A stretch of DNA of 64,000 nucleotides from contig OX419336.1 of NCBI GenBank assembly GCA_948470475.1, forward strand, positions 29,349,005 through 29,413,004. The letters run 5' to 3'. Positions 10,801-21,548 of the stretch are shown here, piece after piece. The notes under the pieces were generated by a model. It was given only the letters and a program-made list of their open reading frames with translations, ran no database searches and was not told where the DNA came from. The DNA is from Galaxea fascicularis (Eukaryota; Cnidaria; Anthozoa; Scleractinia; Euphylliidae). The position numbers and the translations under genes were made by a program. How positions within the stretch are numbered: the first letter of the stretch is position 1; every line of letters starts with the position of its first letter.

Positions 10801-13800
10801 GTGCATTTGCATGCAGTATTTGAATGACGGGGAAAAAAAACAACTAAATGCGCAGTGTTTATTTACATGACGTCGTTTTTTCCAAACCATCTTCAAACAA
10901 CTTCTTGTTTACGAATGACCAAATAATAACATGCAGGAATCTAATTTGGTGTTTTTTGGTTGGTTTGCACTTCGTTTTCGAAAAAAAAAAACCAAGCCAA
11001 ACTTTCAAAGAATCACTGAATGGGCGATTCCAGAAAATATCCATACCTATACCACGGACGGCTTTTAGGATTTCCGAAGGGGAGGGGGGGGTTCTTTGAA
11101 CTGGAATTCTGAAGGAATGGGGGGGCATTTACAATTGGAAAATATCCAAACGCATGGGGGGGTTTCACGGGTGGGATTTCTAGAGTAGAAAAGTAGAGTG
11201 AGTTCCTTGAAAACACTTTTGTTGTCGACTTTTGCAGTTCGTAAATAAACCACGAACGTATGATCGCGGAAGCAGAAGACAAGCATCGATTGATCAGACA
11301 CGTAGAAGTGAACAGTAAAACGTGGGTTTCACATTTACCTTGATGAATTTCTTGTCAAGAGAATAAAGTCTGAAAATGTACCTTATTTACCGCATGCAAT
11401 TTCTTGATACTCCCGTCTCCTGCCCGATAAACAGCAAAAAAACTCGCACCTGTCCCTCGCTTCCAAGGAACGCCTGTCAGATAATTTTACATTCGGACTG
11501 CCGGACGGCAATCGACCAAAAGATTTTTTTAAACAGTCTTTCGAGCTATTTTGCTTTGTGAACGTCAAAACAACACAAGAAAACAAAGCCAAATTAAGAC
11601 TTTTCGTGCACACTACATGACATATGAAGGGTTCCAACGATGAAAGATCGAAGGCTTGACGGTATTTTTAACCTTTTCAACCGCCGAAAGATTTTAACAG
11701 TCTTTTTAGCTATTTTGCTTTGTAAACGTCAGAACAACACAAGAAAACAAAGAGGATGAAAATTACCGTAAGTGGTGTTTTTTTATAGCCAAATTTAGAC
11801 TTTAAAAAAAAAGGTTGCACAGCCTGGCCACACGCGGTAGGTTATTCTTGTCACTGAAGAGTAAAGCTTGTCACCTGCCACCACTAGATAACAGCCTTTG
11901 GGAGGTATAAATTCATGTTCGTTTGTTCATATAAACGTTGCCAAGTCGAAAATGTACCTCCCAAAAAACCCCGGAAATTCCGAAGGGTAGGGGGGGTTCA
12001 TGATTATGGAATTCTGAGGGCATGGGGGGGTAACGCATTCTGGAATTTCTGAAGGCAAGGGGGGTTAAAACATGGAAGCCGTCCGTGGTTGGGTATGGAT
12101 ATTTTCTGGAATTGCCCAATGGGTGCAAGGAAGCGGAACGGAAGCCGCATCCAACAAATAAAACAATAAAGTAACCCAAAACAACTTCTTTTGAAAGGGT
12201 GACAGGTATAAAAACACTCATATATTATCACTAAAATTACACACTTGACGACAAACGTTCTGAACACATGTGAAATCTAGTGCACTAATATCAGTTATGC
12301 CACTCCTGCTACGGCCCTTTTACATAGATTTACATATCAAGACAAAAACAAAACAAAAACAGTGGAAGAACCTAATGAGGATACACGACAGAGCAAAAAT
12401 GGCACAGATCCGACGAAAACTGGAACAATTCCAATATTTTTTGCAAAGAAACGGGTACGTAGGCGGCTTTTGTGGCCAGGGGGATAACGAAAACGCATAC
12501 GTTTCATTGCTCCCTCAATGATTTGTTATCCGTTTAAAGTGAAATTTTGCAATTGTTGTAAAAATTGCAATCACGACTGCAACAATCACTCTTCATTTGA
12601 TTTCATATTCGCAGTTCACATATGATTTCTTTCTTTCATATGCATCATTCACTTGCTAAAATTACAGTATGTCCACATCTAGTCTAGTTTTGCTGGTAAA
12701 GAATATGTTACTCAGGGCTCTCCATTACAGGCAACAAGCAATTTTTGTCGTCTGTAGACAACAAGTTCACCTGCAGCTCTGACTTAAGCCATAAAAGTAA
12801 AAATAATGAGAGAAGGTAGTTTTTTTTTGTGATTTCTCCCTCATTTTCCTGTCTTCTACTAAACTCTGTTTGAAAACAAAACCCTGGTTACTGTGCTGAA
12901 TTTGTACACTGTACATGTTTGTAGTCACCCAGTCGTTCTAGTTTTTCGCCTTAACATGGCAAGTACACCTGTACATTGTAACATGTGTTTGTTGTAATGG
13001 AATCTTTCCAGGGCATTGGTGGCGTCATGATGGGTGTTGGCTTCTGGGCTGTCACTCAAAAGAGTGATTACAGTGAGTTCTCCAGTATCTCAACTGACCC
13101 GGCAGCTGTGATGGTAGCAGTGGGTTTGTTCATCTTCATCATTTCCTTTTTTGGCACAGTTGGTGCTCTCAGAGAGAATATCTGTTTCCTCAGAACTGTA
13201 AGTTGCTTTCAGGTGCAGCGCTTTGAATATTAAAATCAACACCACATACATGTACTGTATTCAAGTGTCTGCCTCATGGACCAGCTGTAATTTTATGTTG
13301 CCCTTTTTTTTAACCCTGTACGTTATTTTTGTTCCACATCTACAGCATTATCAGTATTTTTGACTTTTCAATTCATTAATTTTGGCATTCATATACATAA
13401 TTAAGTTTCCTGTTAATGCTAGTGTACATGTACATTTAAAAATGTATACCTACCCTTTTTTCTGACTCAAATGCGTGAGGTTTCTCTTCTGGGAGTTCAA
13501 GCATTTTCGATGAAGGCACAACCATATCCAAAGATTTCTAAAGACTTACATGTACAAAGCCTCCAAAGAATTCTGAAGAATTCAGAAGTTCTCAAGAAAA
13601 AACGGTCAGCATTTACTCAGTTTGCATGGACTTTTCATTTCTCGCATTGGTTTGTAATAACATTTTCCAACCAGGCATGAGAAAATTGGTCCATAGGCAT
13701 GAGTTGGCATGAGAATTAACTTTTCAACCTGCAGGCGACTTGGCAGGTATATATATGTACATGTACAATGATGGTAAAAGTTCATCAAGGTTTTTAGCTT

Positions 13801-16800
13801 ACGCACGGTTTTCAAAAGCAAACTTACAACAACAACAAACTTTATTGGAACAACTTAGTCAAGTACAAAATAGTTATTGAAACGTATACCCACCCAGAGG
13901 TAGCAAAGCCAATCAAGTCAGGTGGGTCCAGATAATATGAAAAAAGAACAAGAAGGTTGGAAATAAAAATTACAAGGAGATTACAATATTATTTAATTAG
14001 AAAGGTAAAATGTACATTATTTTGTACAAGTAAAAACGTTTTCTTAGAAATTTTTTGGAGATAACTTTATCTTTGTGGAACAGAAGTGAAAGTGGAGTAA
14101 CAGCTCACACTAAGACAACTCACTACATGTAGGTGTTCTTTTTACCTTTATTATTAATTTTGTTTTCTGTGGTTTGGTTTACATTGCAGTACATGATTGT
14201 CATGATAATAATTGTGATTTTGGAAGTAATAGGAGGACTCCTTGCTTTTGCCTTTTGGCCTGAGGTGTGTCTTATTTTTAAAGCTGGTCTTTCATAAAAT
14301 TACAGTCTGACAGTATGTCTAAATACTTACACACTACATGTAGGAGAGGCACTTTTACAGCCATAACACTTACAGTACTAGTAACACCTGTGACAGGTTC
14401 AACTGAGAACTGTGCATCCCATACACATGTACAGGGGATTGTACTACACTGTAACTTAAAGATGTAATAATTAACAATTATTGGACGAGGTTGAGCAAAA
14501 TATCGTGATTTGTCAGTGGCGAGCAGATCAATTATTTGCCAAAGCCGAAGGCTGAGGCAAATAATTGATCTGTGAGACACTGGCAAATCACGATATTTTG
14601 CGATAACCGAGTTCAATAATTATTTTATCATCCGATCACCAAGTTTGTTTTGATACTTTTTTTTTGGGAAGCGGTAAGCGTGCGCTGCTGACAGAAATCA
14701 ATTGGTTTCCGTCTCAGTTAAATAATTTATTCTAGCGTGGTTACAATTGCGCATAAGCAGAAAATTATTTGCAGCAAAAAGGCATTTAGACTATATTACG
14801 CATGAGCAGATCATTATTTGTGGGCAGTTATTTGCAGGTCACGTGGTGGGCTCTCAGCCAATGAAAAGGGGGAAAAATATCTATCGAATGATAATGAGAC
14901 TTAGCACAACTTCAGATAGAATTCAGATTTCATTGTACACTTTACATGTATTTTATCCATTGTTATGACCCATGTAAATCACACACAGAACCCACATACA
15001 ATGAAGTTGTACAAAGAGGGGGTTTAACAGTTCTTAATGTTTCTTGATCATTACATGTAGGTTCAGAAATCAGTTGACAACCAGTTTAAAAATGCCATTG
15101 AGCAGTACAGGGACAACATTGATCTACAGAATGCAATTGATTCTGTTCAAGAGAGTGTAAGTGCTAGAATTTTCTTGTTTTATTCATTATTTTTATTGTC
15201 TAGCTGGTGATTTTCTCCTTATATTTTGAAACCAGCATGTTGACTTCACCACAGCAACTCCAATCCCCAGCTATTTTTTTTTGTATATCCCCACCTACTT
15301 CAAAAATTAGTGACAGCCTGTGATCAAATCTGATTATTTTATTGTTGTGATCCAAGCCAACTCTGCCAGTGGAGTGCATAACACACAAGTCTGTGTTAAC
15401 GTGTTGCAAAAGTTAAGAAGCTGTCTCTGTAAAAACCACCCACTCAATTTCCGATCAAAAATAATTTTGCCTGAAATTCTGGCAACTGAGAGATTTTATC
15501 AAGCTTAGAATAAAAACAGATTTGTTTGAATCGAAATGGTTGCGTTAGGAGCCATAGAATATTTCGCCCAGTCATCACCCATCGCAGCATCTCCAAAAGC
15601 ATAAAGTTAGCATTTTTCATGGCATTGTAAAATATTTGATTCACATCATACAGCAATGAACCTTACATCAATTTACTCGCCAATGCTTGTAGTTTTCTGA
15701 GAGACCAACAAATTTCTCTTGATTTATGTTGTAAGAGGAAACCAAGCAATTATCACCAAACCCAGACGACGATCGAATAGTATCCCATGATGCACCTCGT
15801 TTAGGCTTATATTATCACTGCGTGCGTGACGTCATCATTTACTCCACGCTCTAGCGAAGAAACCATGCTTTCGGACTTGTCTGAATTCCGTGGCTTCTGC
15901 TTTCAAGAGTACCAGTTAGTTTATTTTCACTGCGTTTCCAAGGAGAATTTTGCCGTTACAGTAAAGGGTTTTACTTGCGTTTCGTTGATCTGTCGTGAAG
16001 AACATATAAGCTATGTGGAAAGCATGGGCAAACGAAGAAGTGCTCTCATCCCTGCGGTTGTTGCGAATTCGCTCGAGACCGCATCTTGATCTCTGGACTG
16101 ACCAAGCCATCACTTTCATTTTCAAGAGGTACATTTTCCGAATAGAAGCTAAGGGGTTTTCTGATTTTTCTGTTGACATCTCTTGTCCGCTTCTTAGCAG
16201 GTTTGTTCGGTGTTATGCCGCTTGCTACATGACATCTCTTTGAAGATGATGGTTCCATTGAGCTATTGAAATTTACGAACTTAAACACTCCGTTATTAAG
16301 GCTAGTTATCACTGCTGAGCATTTTGCAGTTTCGGAAACAATAATAACCAAAACACCTTCGAAAATAATCATTTTGACTCTAAAAGATGACCCAGCGTGG
16401 GAATAAAGCGCCAAACGAACTGAGACAGACATCCACACACGCAACACTGTGTTACGAAATTTCAGTCAACTTCGATCGTTCAAAAGGTCATAAAAATGTG
16501 GGTACTTTTCGGTACTTTTTGGCCAAAACTCACTATTATGTCTATATTCGCTGGCGTGATGCTCCAAAATGGAAGACATCAACATACCGGTACTATGCAA
16601 AAAAAAAGCGAATATTCATGACCTTGTTACGGGTCAATGAATGCTTTGTGATGCGAATAGTCACATAATACAATCAAAGACCAGAATATTATAATAAGAC
16701 TGCCCTCTTGAACACTTACAAATCATTATAATTGAGCCAAAGAATTAAGTAATGCACTTTTCATACCTTTTACTACAATACAAATAAGAAATAGACCGCG

Positions 16801-19800
16801 GAGAAAACCACGTTATTTCACGCTGAAATCCATGATAACTTCGATGTCGCGTCATGTACGTAGCAAATTGCATCATGGGATACTATTCGATCGTCGTCTG
16901 CACCAAACCCTACCAATCGCTGTCAGGCAAAATATTTTATGGCTCCTGACACGACAGGAAAACCATTTTGATTCAAACAAATCTGTTTTTATTCTAAGCT
17001 TGGTAAAGTCTCTCAGTTGCCAGAGTTTCAGGCAAAATTATTTTTGATGCGAAATTGAGTGGGTGGTTTTTACAGAGACAACTTCTTAAATAACATAATG
17101 TCCACCTGTTCGCCCACAATTGTACATGTACATCTGAAGTGATTGCACAGTAGTTCATACAATGTACAATAAACAGGAACCATGTTTATACATTTTAACA
17201 CCATTTTGCAGTTCCAGTGCTGTGGAAGCTCTGACCTTAATGACTGGAACATCAATCGCTATTTCAAGTGTGGTGGACCCTCACCTGAGCAATGTGGTGT
17301 TCCATATTCCTGTTGTGTAAGAGAACCCGATCAGGTACAGTAACTATCTATGTATCAATGAAGTTAATAACATAAGTACAGTGTATGCAATCTATTGCAT
17401 GACCACGAAGTATGAATTGTGTGATTTACACTGTATCTAGCACACTTGTACCAAGTGTTGTTACAGGCATACAGTGTACCTAATTACTGTACCCAAAATG
17501 TAAATACTCATCTAATCAGGACTGTAAATTGGTAGCCAGCCAAAACCACCAGCTAGTAAGCAATCTTTTGTCTAATTTGCCACCAGTCAAGTTGAAAAAC
17601 CTTACACTTTTTTAAATCATCATCGAAGAACCTTTTAAAACGTTCTCTTCCCCGTTTATAGAGGGATTGATGGCATACATGTATTTTGCAAGGATTAAAC
17701 AAGAGAAATCACGACAAATCTGTTCCTGCTCGATCATACAGGGTGTTTCAAAAGTTTGTGGACACTTTTTTATACAAATAACTGATAGTTTTAGGAATTT
17801 GATGTTAATGAAAGTTCTCCAGTTTTATGTACATTGTTGCCTTTGACCACTGTTGAAATATCAATATTGTCCCCCATTTTTATGGTTTTTGAGCCGTTGT
17901 GGCATGGAACGAGCTAGCTCCCTTAGGCTTGCTAGTGATATGTTTTCCCAGGCTTGCCATAACCTTGATGTTAGTCCTCCCATCGTCTTAGGGATCGGAT
18001 CTCTGTATGAAGCTTCATCAATGATGCTCTATAGGTTTTCAATGGGGTTAAGATCAGGTGAATTTGCTGGCCATGCATCCTTTTGGATAAAATTCAGGAG
18101 GTTTCTCTGCACCACTGCTGGGTTGCTTTTGCCGTATGAGCTGGCGCGCTTTCTTGAACAAAGGTCGCACTGCTTTTGCTTGTGAAAAGCTTTCATTTTA
18201 CAGGCTCTTCTGTCGTAGATCTACAGCTGGAAAGAGGTTTCACCTCTTTCTCAAGGATTTTTGTGATATACAGTGTAATACTCTGGTGTTACAGTTTGTC
18301 CTTGCGGGATAACAATTAATGTAAGGAAGTAACGCCGTGGCCTGTCATGCCACCCCAGACTATCCATTTGGTGCTTCCTTTAACTTTGTATGAACTTGAC
18401 TCTCATGTGAGCCCCATATGATATCGTTTTTAGGGTTGGGAAGATGGAAAAGGTACTTAGGGCACTCATCGCTAAAGAGAAAGTTTTCCCATTCATCTGC
18501 TGTAAATTTACAATTATTTGCGAGCAAATACCAAGTTAGCTTTCCGCTGTTTGTTGCGCAGAAGTGGGAGCTTTTTTCATCTCAAAGGTTTCCATCCTTT
18601 TATTGACATACATGTATAATTATCTCCACACTGCTGCTGCAGATCCAGGCAGACCTTTGTTCTTCAGTTTTTTGCTAATTTTTCTTGTAGAATTTCCTCT
18701 TTTATACTTTGCCTTTTCTATAACTTTCTTTGCATTTCTGTCAAGGACTGCAGGTCGACCACTCCTTGGACTGTTGTAAAACTCTTGTGAACTTGACCTC
18801 TTTTTTGCAATATTCTCACCGTTTCTCAAACAGACATTCCAGATGATCGTAAAATTGCTCCTGTGCTCTTAAATAGACTGCTTTTCTAAGGTTCATATGC
18901 TACTAAAAACAGACAAAAAATGGCGGGAAAGCACAGAAACACACACAACACAAATTCACACCATTTGGCAGGAAATATTTATTTCAACGAGTTTTTTTTA
19001 TCTGACTCATGGAAGAGTCCTGAAAATCGATAAACAATACGATTTGTCAATGTCTGTAAGAAAATGGAGAGAAATATAAAAAATCTGGATAAAGTATAGA
19101 CTTTTTAAAATGTCCACGAACTTTTGAAACACCCTGTGTACACCCGGTGTACATGCAAATGGTATTGAATGCCTGAAACATTAAACTTAATGGTTACCAG
19201 TCTTGCTCTTAATCTGATAAAACAAATTGGCATCCACGCAGAATTCATAAAGTGAAGCGCTAATAAGAACGTTTTTCCATGGCTGCCTACTTTTAATTAT
19301 AAGCCTTCTACTTTCAAATTTATTGACAGTCCTGCATACTGTATTTTCATACAATGTGTACCCTGATGTTAGAACAACTACATGACTGTACTAAGGTGTA
19401 GTGGTTATAGTCCTGATGTTGACATGGGTTGAGTGAGAAAGAGCACTCCACCCATCTGGACCTTCTCTTAAGTCTAAACTTTCTTTGTATGATCTAAAAC
19501 TGCAGTGTAGGAAACTATACCCCTTATTAAAAACACAATCACTGAATAGTGCAGCCCCAGCGAATTGATCAGCTTGGCAACCATTTCACCATTCCACAAA
19601 ATAATGGCTGTTGATTGGTACACTGAATTCAACAAAATCTAGTGCATGTACTGCTTCAGGCATGGTTGGTTCTTTCAACAAAACAGTGTTGTTCCTCTTG
19701 TTCATGTACTGGTTGGGTATGGGATGATTATAGCCAATTCATTGCTACACATTCATTCATTCATTCATTCATTCATTCATTCATTCATTCATTCATTCAT

Positions 19801-21548
19801 TCATTCATTGACTATCCACGTCCATCACCTCACATCCAATGCATACTTGTGAAATAACGTTTTGGTTTTTATTTGCATTTTGTAGAGCCCCAACGTACAG
19901 TGTGGCTGGCATGTCAGGGAAGAACATGTGAGTATTGACTTGAACAATGCGTTGTGCTTTGTTGGACACCCTTTTAGTCGAAAAGACATTGAAGTTATAA
20001 GCTACAACAGTCATTTACAGTGTATTGTCACTGTTTCATTGATTTTGTTTTCTCTGCATAACAGGGCTTGTTTTAAATGGCCACACTTGTAATTTATGTA
20101 ATGTTTTAATCCACGTACTTCAAAAGGACATGTGTAGGAGTAGTAAAAAAGTGGGATAGCACTACATTTGATAGGATTACCTACTACTTTGTACACAGCA
20201 AGTAGAGACAAGGTCGTGCACAGTGTGAACGATTTCATACATCTGTGTGATCAACATTATTCTGGAGAATGCTCAGACCCCATTGAAGGCTTTCTGAGTT
20301 GCACCGTCATCCACCTTGGTAATTCCATAACTTTACTGGTCAGTTACTGTACTTTACTTTTGCATCTCCGCCTTATAATGTACTTGTTTGCGATCAAGGT
20401 GGCGCAGGGCGAATGGGGATATCTCCAGGAACTAAAAATTCTGTACTCTGAGTTGAGTTTCTAAATTCACATACACATGAACTGCAAGTTGCATGCCCTT
20501 AAGGAAGCTTCAAGGGAAGCATTGTGAGATATAATTTCTTTTTCATGACGATGAGTTTCCGTTTTGACAGCGTTTGGCGCTAAAGGGTAGAATCTACATT
20601 ACCGGCTGCTTGGATGCTGTGTGGGAGTGGTTTAGGAACCATCTGATCATTGTCGCTGCAGTCGCTGTGGCCTTTGCTTTCCCTGAAGTAAGTGTTTTCG
20701 TGTTTTTAAATTCTCATTTGTCGCACCCACAGATTTCGTATAGAAGTGGAAGGGAGAAGTTGTTAAAAATATCAAGCAAATTCATCTTCTGTGATCCTGC
20801 CCTTAATTCTCATGACCACTCTGTTTTATATATCATTGATATTACAAGGAGAAATTTGATGCTGATCACTGTTGGGGTTGAGAGGGTTAATTTACGGATG
20901 ACTGTTGAGTAGCCTAGTGGCTTCCCAAAAAAAATAACAATGAAGCTACAGGTTACTATAAATTATTGGTTGGATTAGTGCTGGATTATACATTGTACTG
21001 CGAGCAACTCGTACATGGAATTTGTTTTTCAAACATCCTGAAATCATTTCAAGTCCAAAAGAACGTTTTTTTACGTGCACAAAGTTCATGACCGAAGATT
21101 CGCTTTTTAATAATTTTGAAACTTCAAACGTTGCTGTTCCAAAGAAAACGTTGGGTGATGTTTTGTTGAAATTGCTACCAATCGCCAGAAAACAGATTAA
21201 AAATTTTTCTTGGACCCTAAAACTTTCTTCGAATTTTAAGAATGCTTAGACGTTTTAGAACAGTATTGTATAATGCAGCATCAAAGAAACAGGTACAGAA
21301 ATAAATGACAAACGTGAGGAAATATATTTGCTTATCTGGGGTACAGCAGGTGACTTGTATGAGGTGAGCCTTGGTCGATACCTTTTTCATGTACACCTGT
21401 ATGTTTTCTCTCGTAGGTTGCCGGAATTGTCATGACGCATTTATTTATCAAACAAATCCAGGAGCAGATTGAAGCTTGGAAAAACCCACCAACGTACAAA
21501 TACAGGCCAAGTCAGGAGGTGAATGGGCGAAGCGGTCCCTTTTACTAA
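7807..21548 (+). CDS. TspanC8-type tetraspanin, TSPAN33-like (8 exons)
   Basis: Exons: 7807-7875, 13012-13197, 14190-14264, 15061-15156, 17212-17334, 19886-19927, 20571-20687, 21417-21548. All junctions are GT-AG and all are phase 0; together they give 279 residues. The protein has a short cytoplasmic N-terminus, TM1 (exons 1-2), a small loop, TM2 ending before RENIC (exon 2), TM3 (exon 3), a large extracellular loop (exons 4-7) and TM4 (exons 7-8), with a tail ending in PFY. The large loop has CCG, a later SCC and four more cysteines, eight in all. That marks the TspanC8 group, whose known members bind the metalloprotease ADAM10 and direct its traffic to the plasma membrane. RENIC, YRDNIDLQN, CGVPYSCC and KQIQEQI resemble TSPAN33 most closely. 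The ATG at 7807 gives the expected N-terminus with KCLKYTLFAFNLLYW. Binding to ADAM10 in this species is an inference. Confidence 0.92.
9411..9483 (-). other. tRNA-like head, first SINE unit
   Basis: A 73-nt minus-strand sequence folds like a tRNA at its acceptor stem (GACCTCG with CGAGGTC), D arm and T arm (GTGGG-TTCGATT-CCCAC). It has recognisable polymerase III A-box and B-box motifs. The anticodon arm does not form a clean 5-bp stem with a 7-nt loop. I therefore call it tRNA-derived rather than a working tRNA. Confidence 0.65.
9709..9781 (-). other. tRNA-like head, second SINE unit
   Basis: Nearly identical to the tRNA-like sequence about 300 bp upstream, with two differences, both in the anticodon arm (which here has CGG facing CCG). 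The acceptor and T stems are intact. It shares the same internal polymerase III promoter motifs. Confidence 0.65.
11022..12117. mobile_element. Non-autonomous TIR DNA transposon with AAT target duplication
   Basis: The ends are inverted repeats of about 42 bp starting GGGC(A/G)ATTCCAGAAAATAT, and both contain CCACGGACGGCTT. The element is flanked by AAT at 11019-11021 and 12118-12120, a possible 3-bp target duplication. It is 1096 bp long and lies in tetraspanin intron 1. No transposase is seen. A 3-bp duplication recalls Harbinger-type elements, though these prefer TWA. Confidence 0.7.
11063..12075 (+). repeat. G-rich degenerate direct repeats inside the TIR element
   Basis: A motif close to GGAATTCTGAAGG followed by a run of 5-8 G recurs several times, clustered at 11063-11165 and 11968-12068. 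Both clusters read in the same direction although the outer ends are inverted. Between them, a second repeat of about 80 bp (11517-11600 and 11685-11760, sharing AGCTATTTTGCTTTGT and ACAACACAAGAAAACAAAG) is also direct. Confidence 0.55.
14473..14625. mobile_element. Fold-back (hairpin) MITE-like element
   Basis: In tetraspanin intron 3 a left arm containing GCAAAATATCGTGATTTG and CAGATCAATTATTTGCC is matched by its reverse complement after a very short loop around 14542-14560. The whole 150 bp could fold into one long hairpin. This is typical of small non-autonomous DNA elements, but I found no clear target duplication. Confidence 0.65.
15417..17085. mobile_element. TTAA-flanked DNA transposon (piggyBac-like, non-autonomous)
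   Basis: In tetraspanin intron 4, long inverted repeats begin GAAG(C/T)TGTCTCTGTAAAAAC and continue through AAATCTGTTTTTATTCTAAG. A further inverted block contains ATCATGGGATACTATTCGAT (near 15775 and 16875). The element is bounded by TTAA at 15413-15416 and 17086-17089. TTAA target sites are a hallmark of the piggyBac superfamily, though other superfamilies use them too. No transposase is recognisable. A minus-strand frame of 133 residues (16046-16447) lies in the middle and is unlike anything I know. Confidence 0.75.
17739..19136 (-). mobile_element. Defective Tc1/mariner element in tetraspanin intron 5
   Basis: The ends are near-perfect inverted repeats of about 30 bp beginning CAGGGTGTTTCAAAAGTT. 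A TA lies at the left edge; the matching right-hand dinucleotide reads TG. The minus strand encodes a broken transposase: helix-turn-helix sequence at 18620-18829 (with GRPAVLDRNAKKVIEKAKYK) and the C-terminal catalytic end at about 17858-18190 (AWPANSPDLNPIENL). The Trp codon that normally follows that motif is a TAG stop, and further breaks separate the parts. It cannot make its own transposase. Confidence 0.88.
19751..19809 (+). repeat. (ATTC)n microsatellite
   Basis: About 15 uninterrupted tetranucleotide units lie in tetraspanin intron 5, some 75 bp upstream of exon 6. The matching Phe-Ile-His-Ser reading frames are a by-product of the repeat. Confidence 0.97.

Noticed and set aside
16046..16447. 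A 133-codon host gene on the minus strand
   Set aside because: It lies inside a TTAA-flanked mobile element, has no recognisable domain and no splice context I can support. Mentioned under the element instead.
19751..19809. CRISPR-like or coding repeat array
   Set aside because: It is a plain ATTC microsatellite with no spacers, in a eukaryotic intron.
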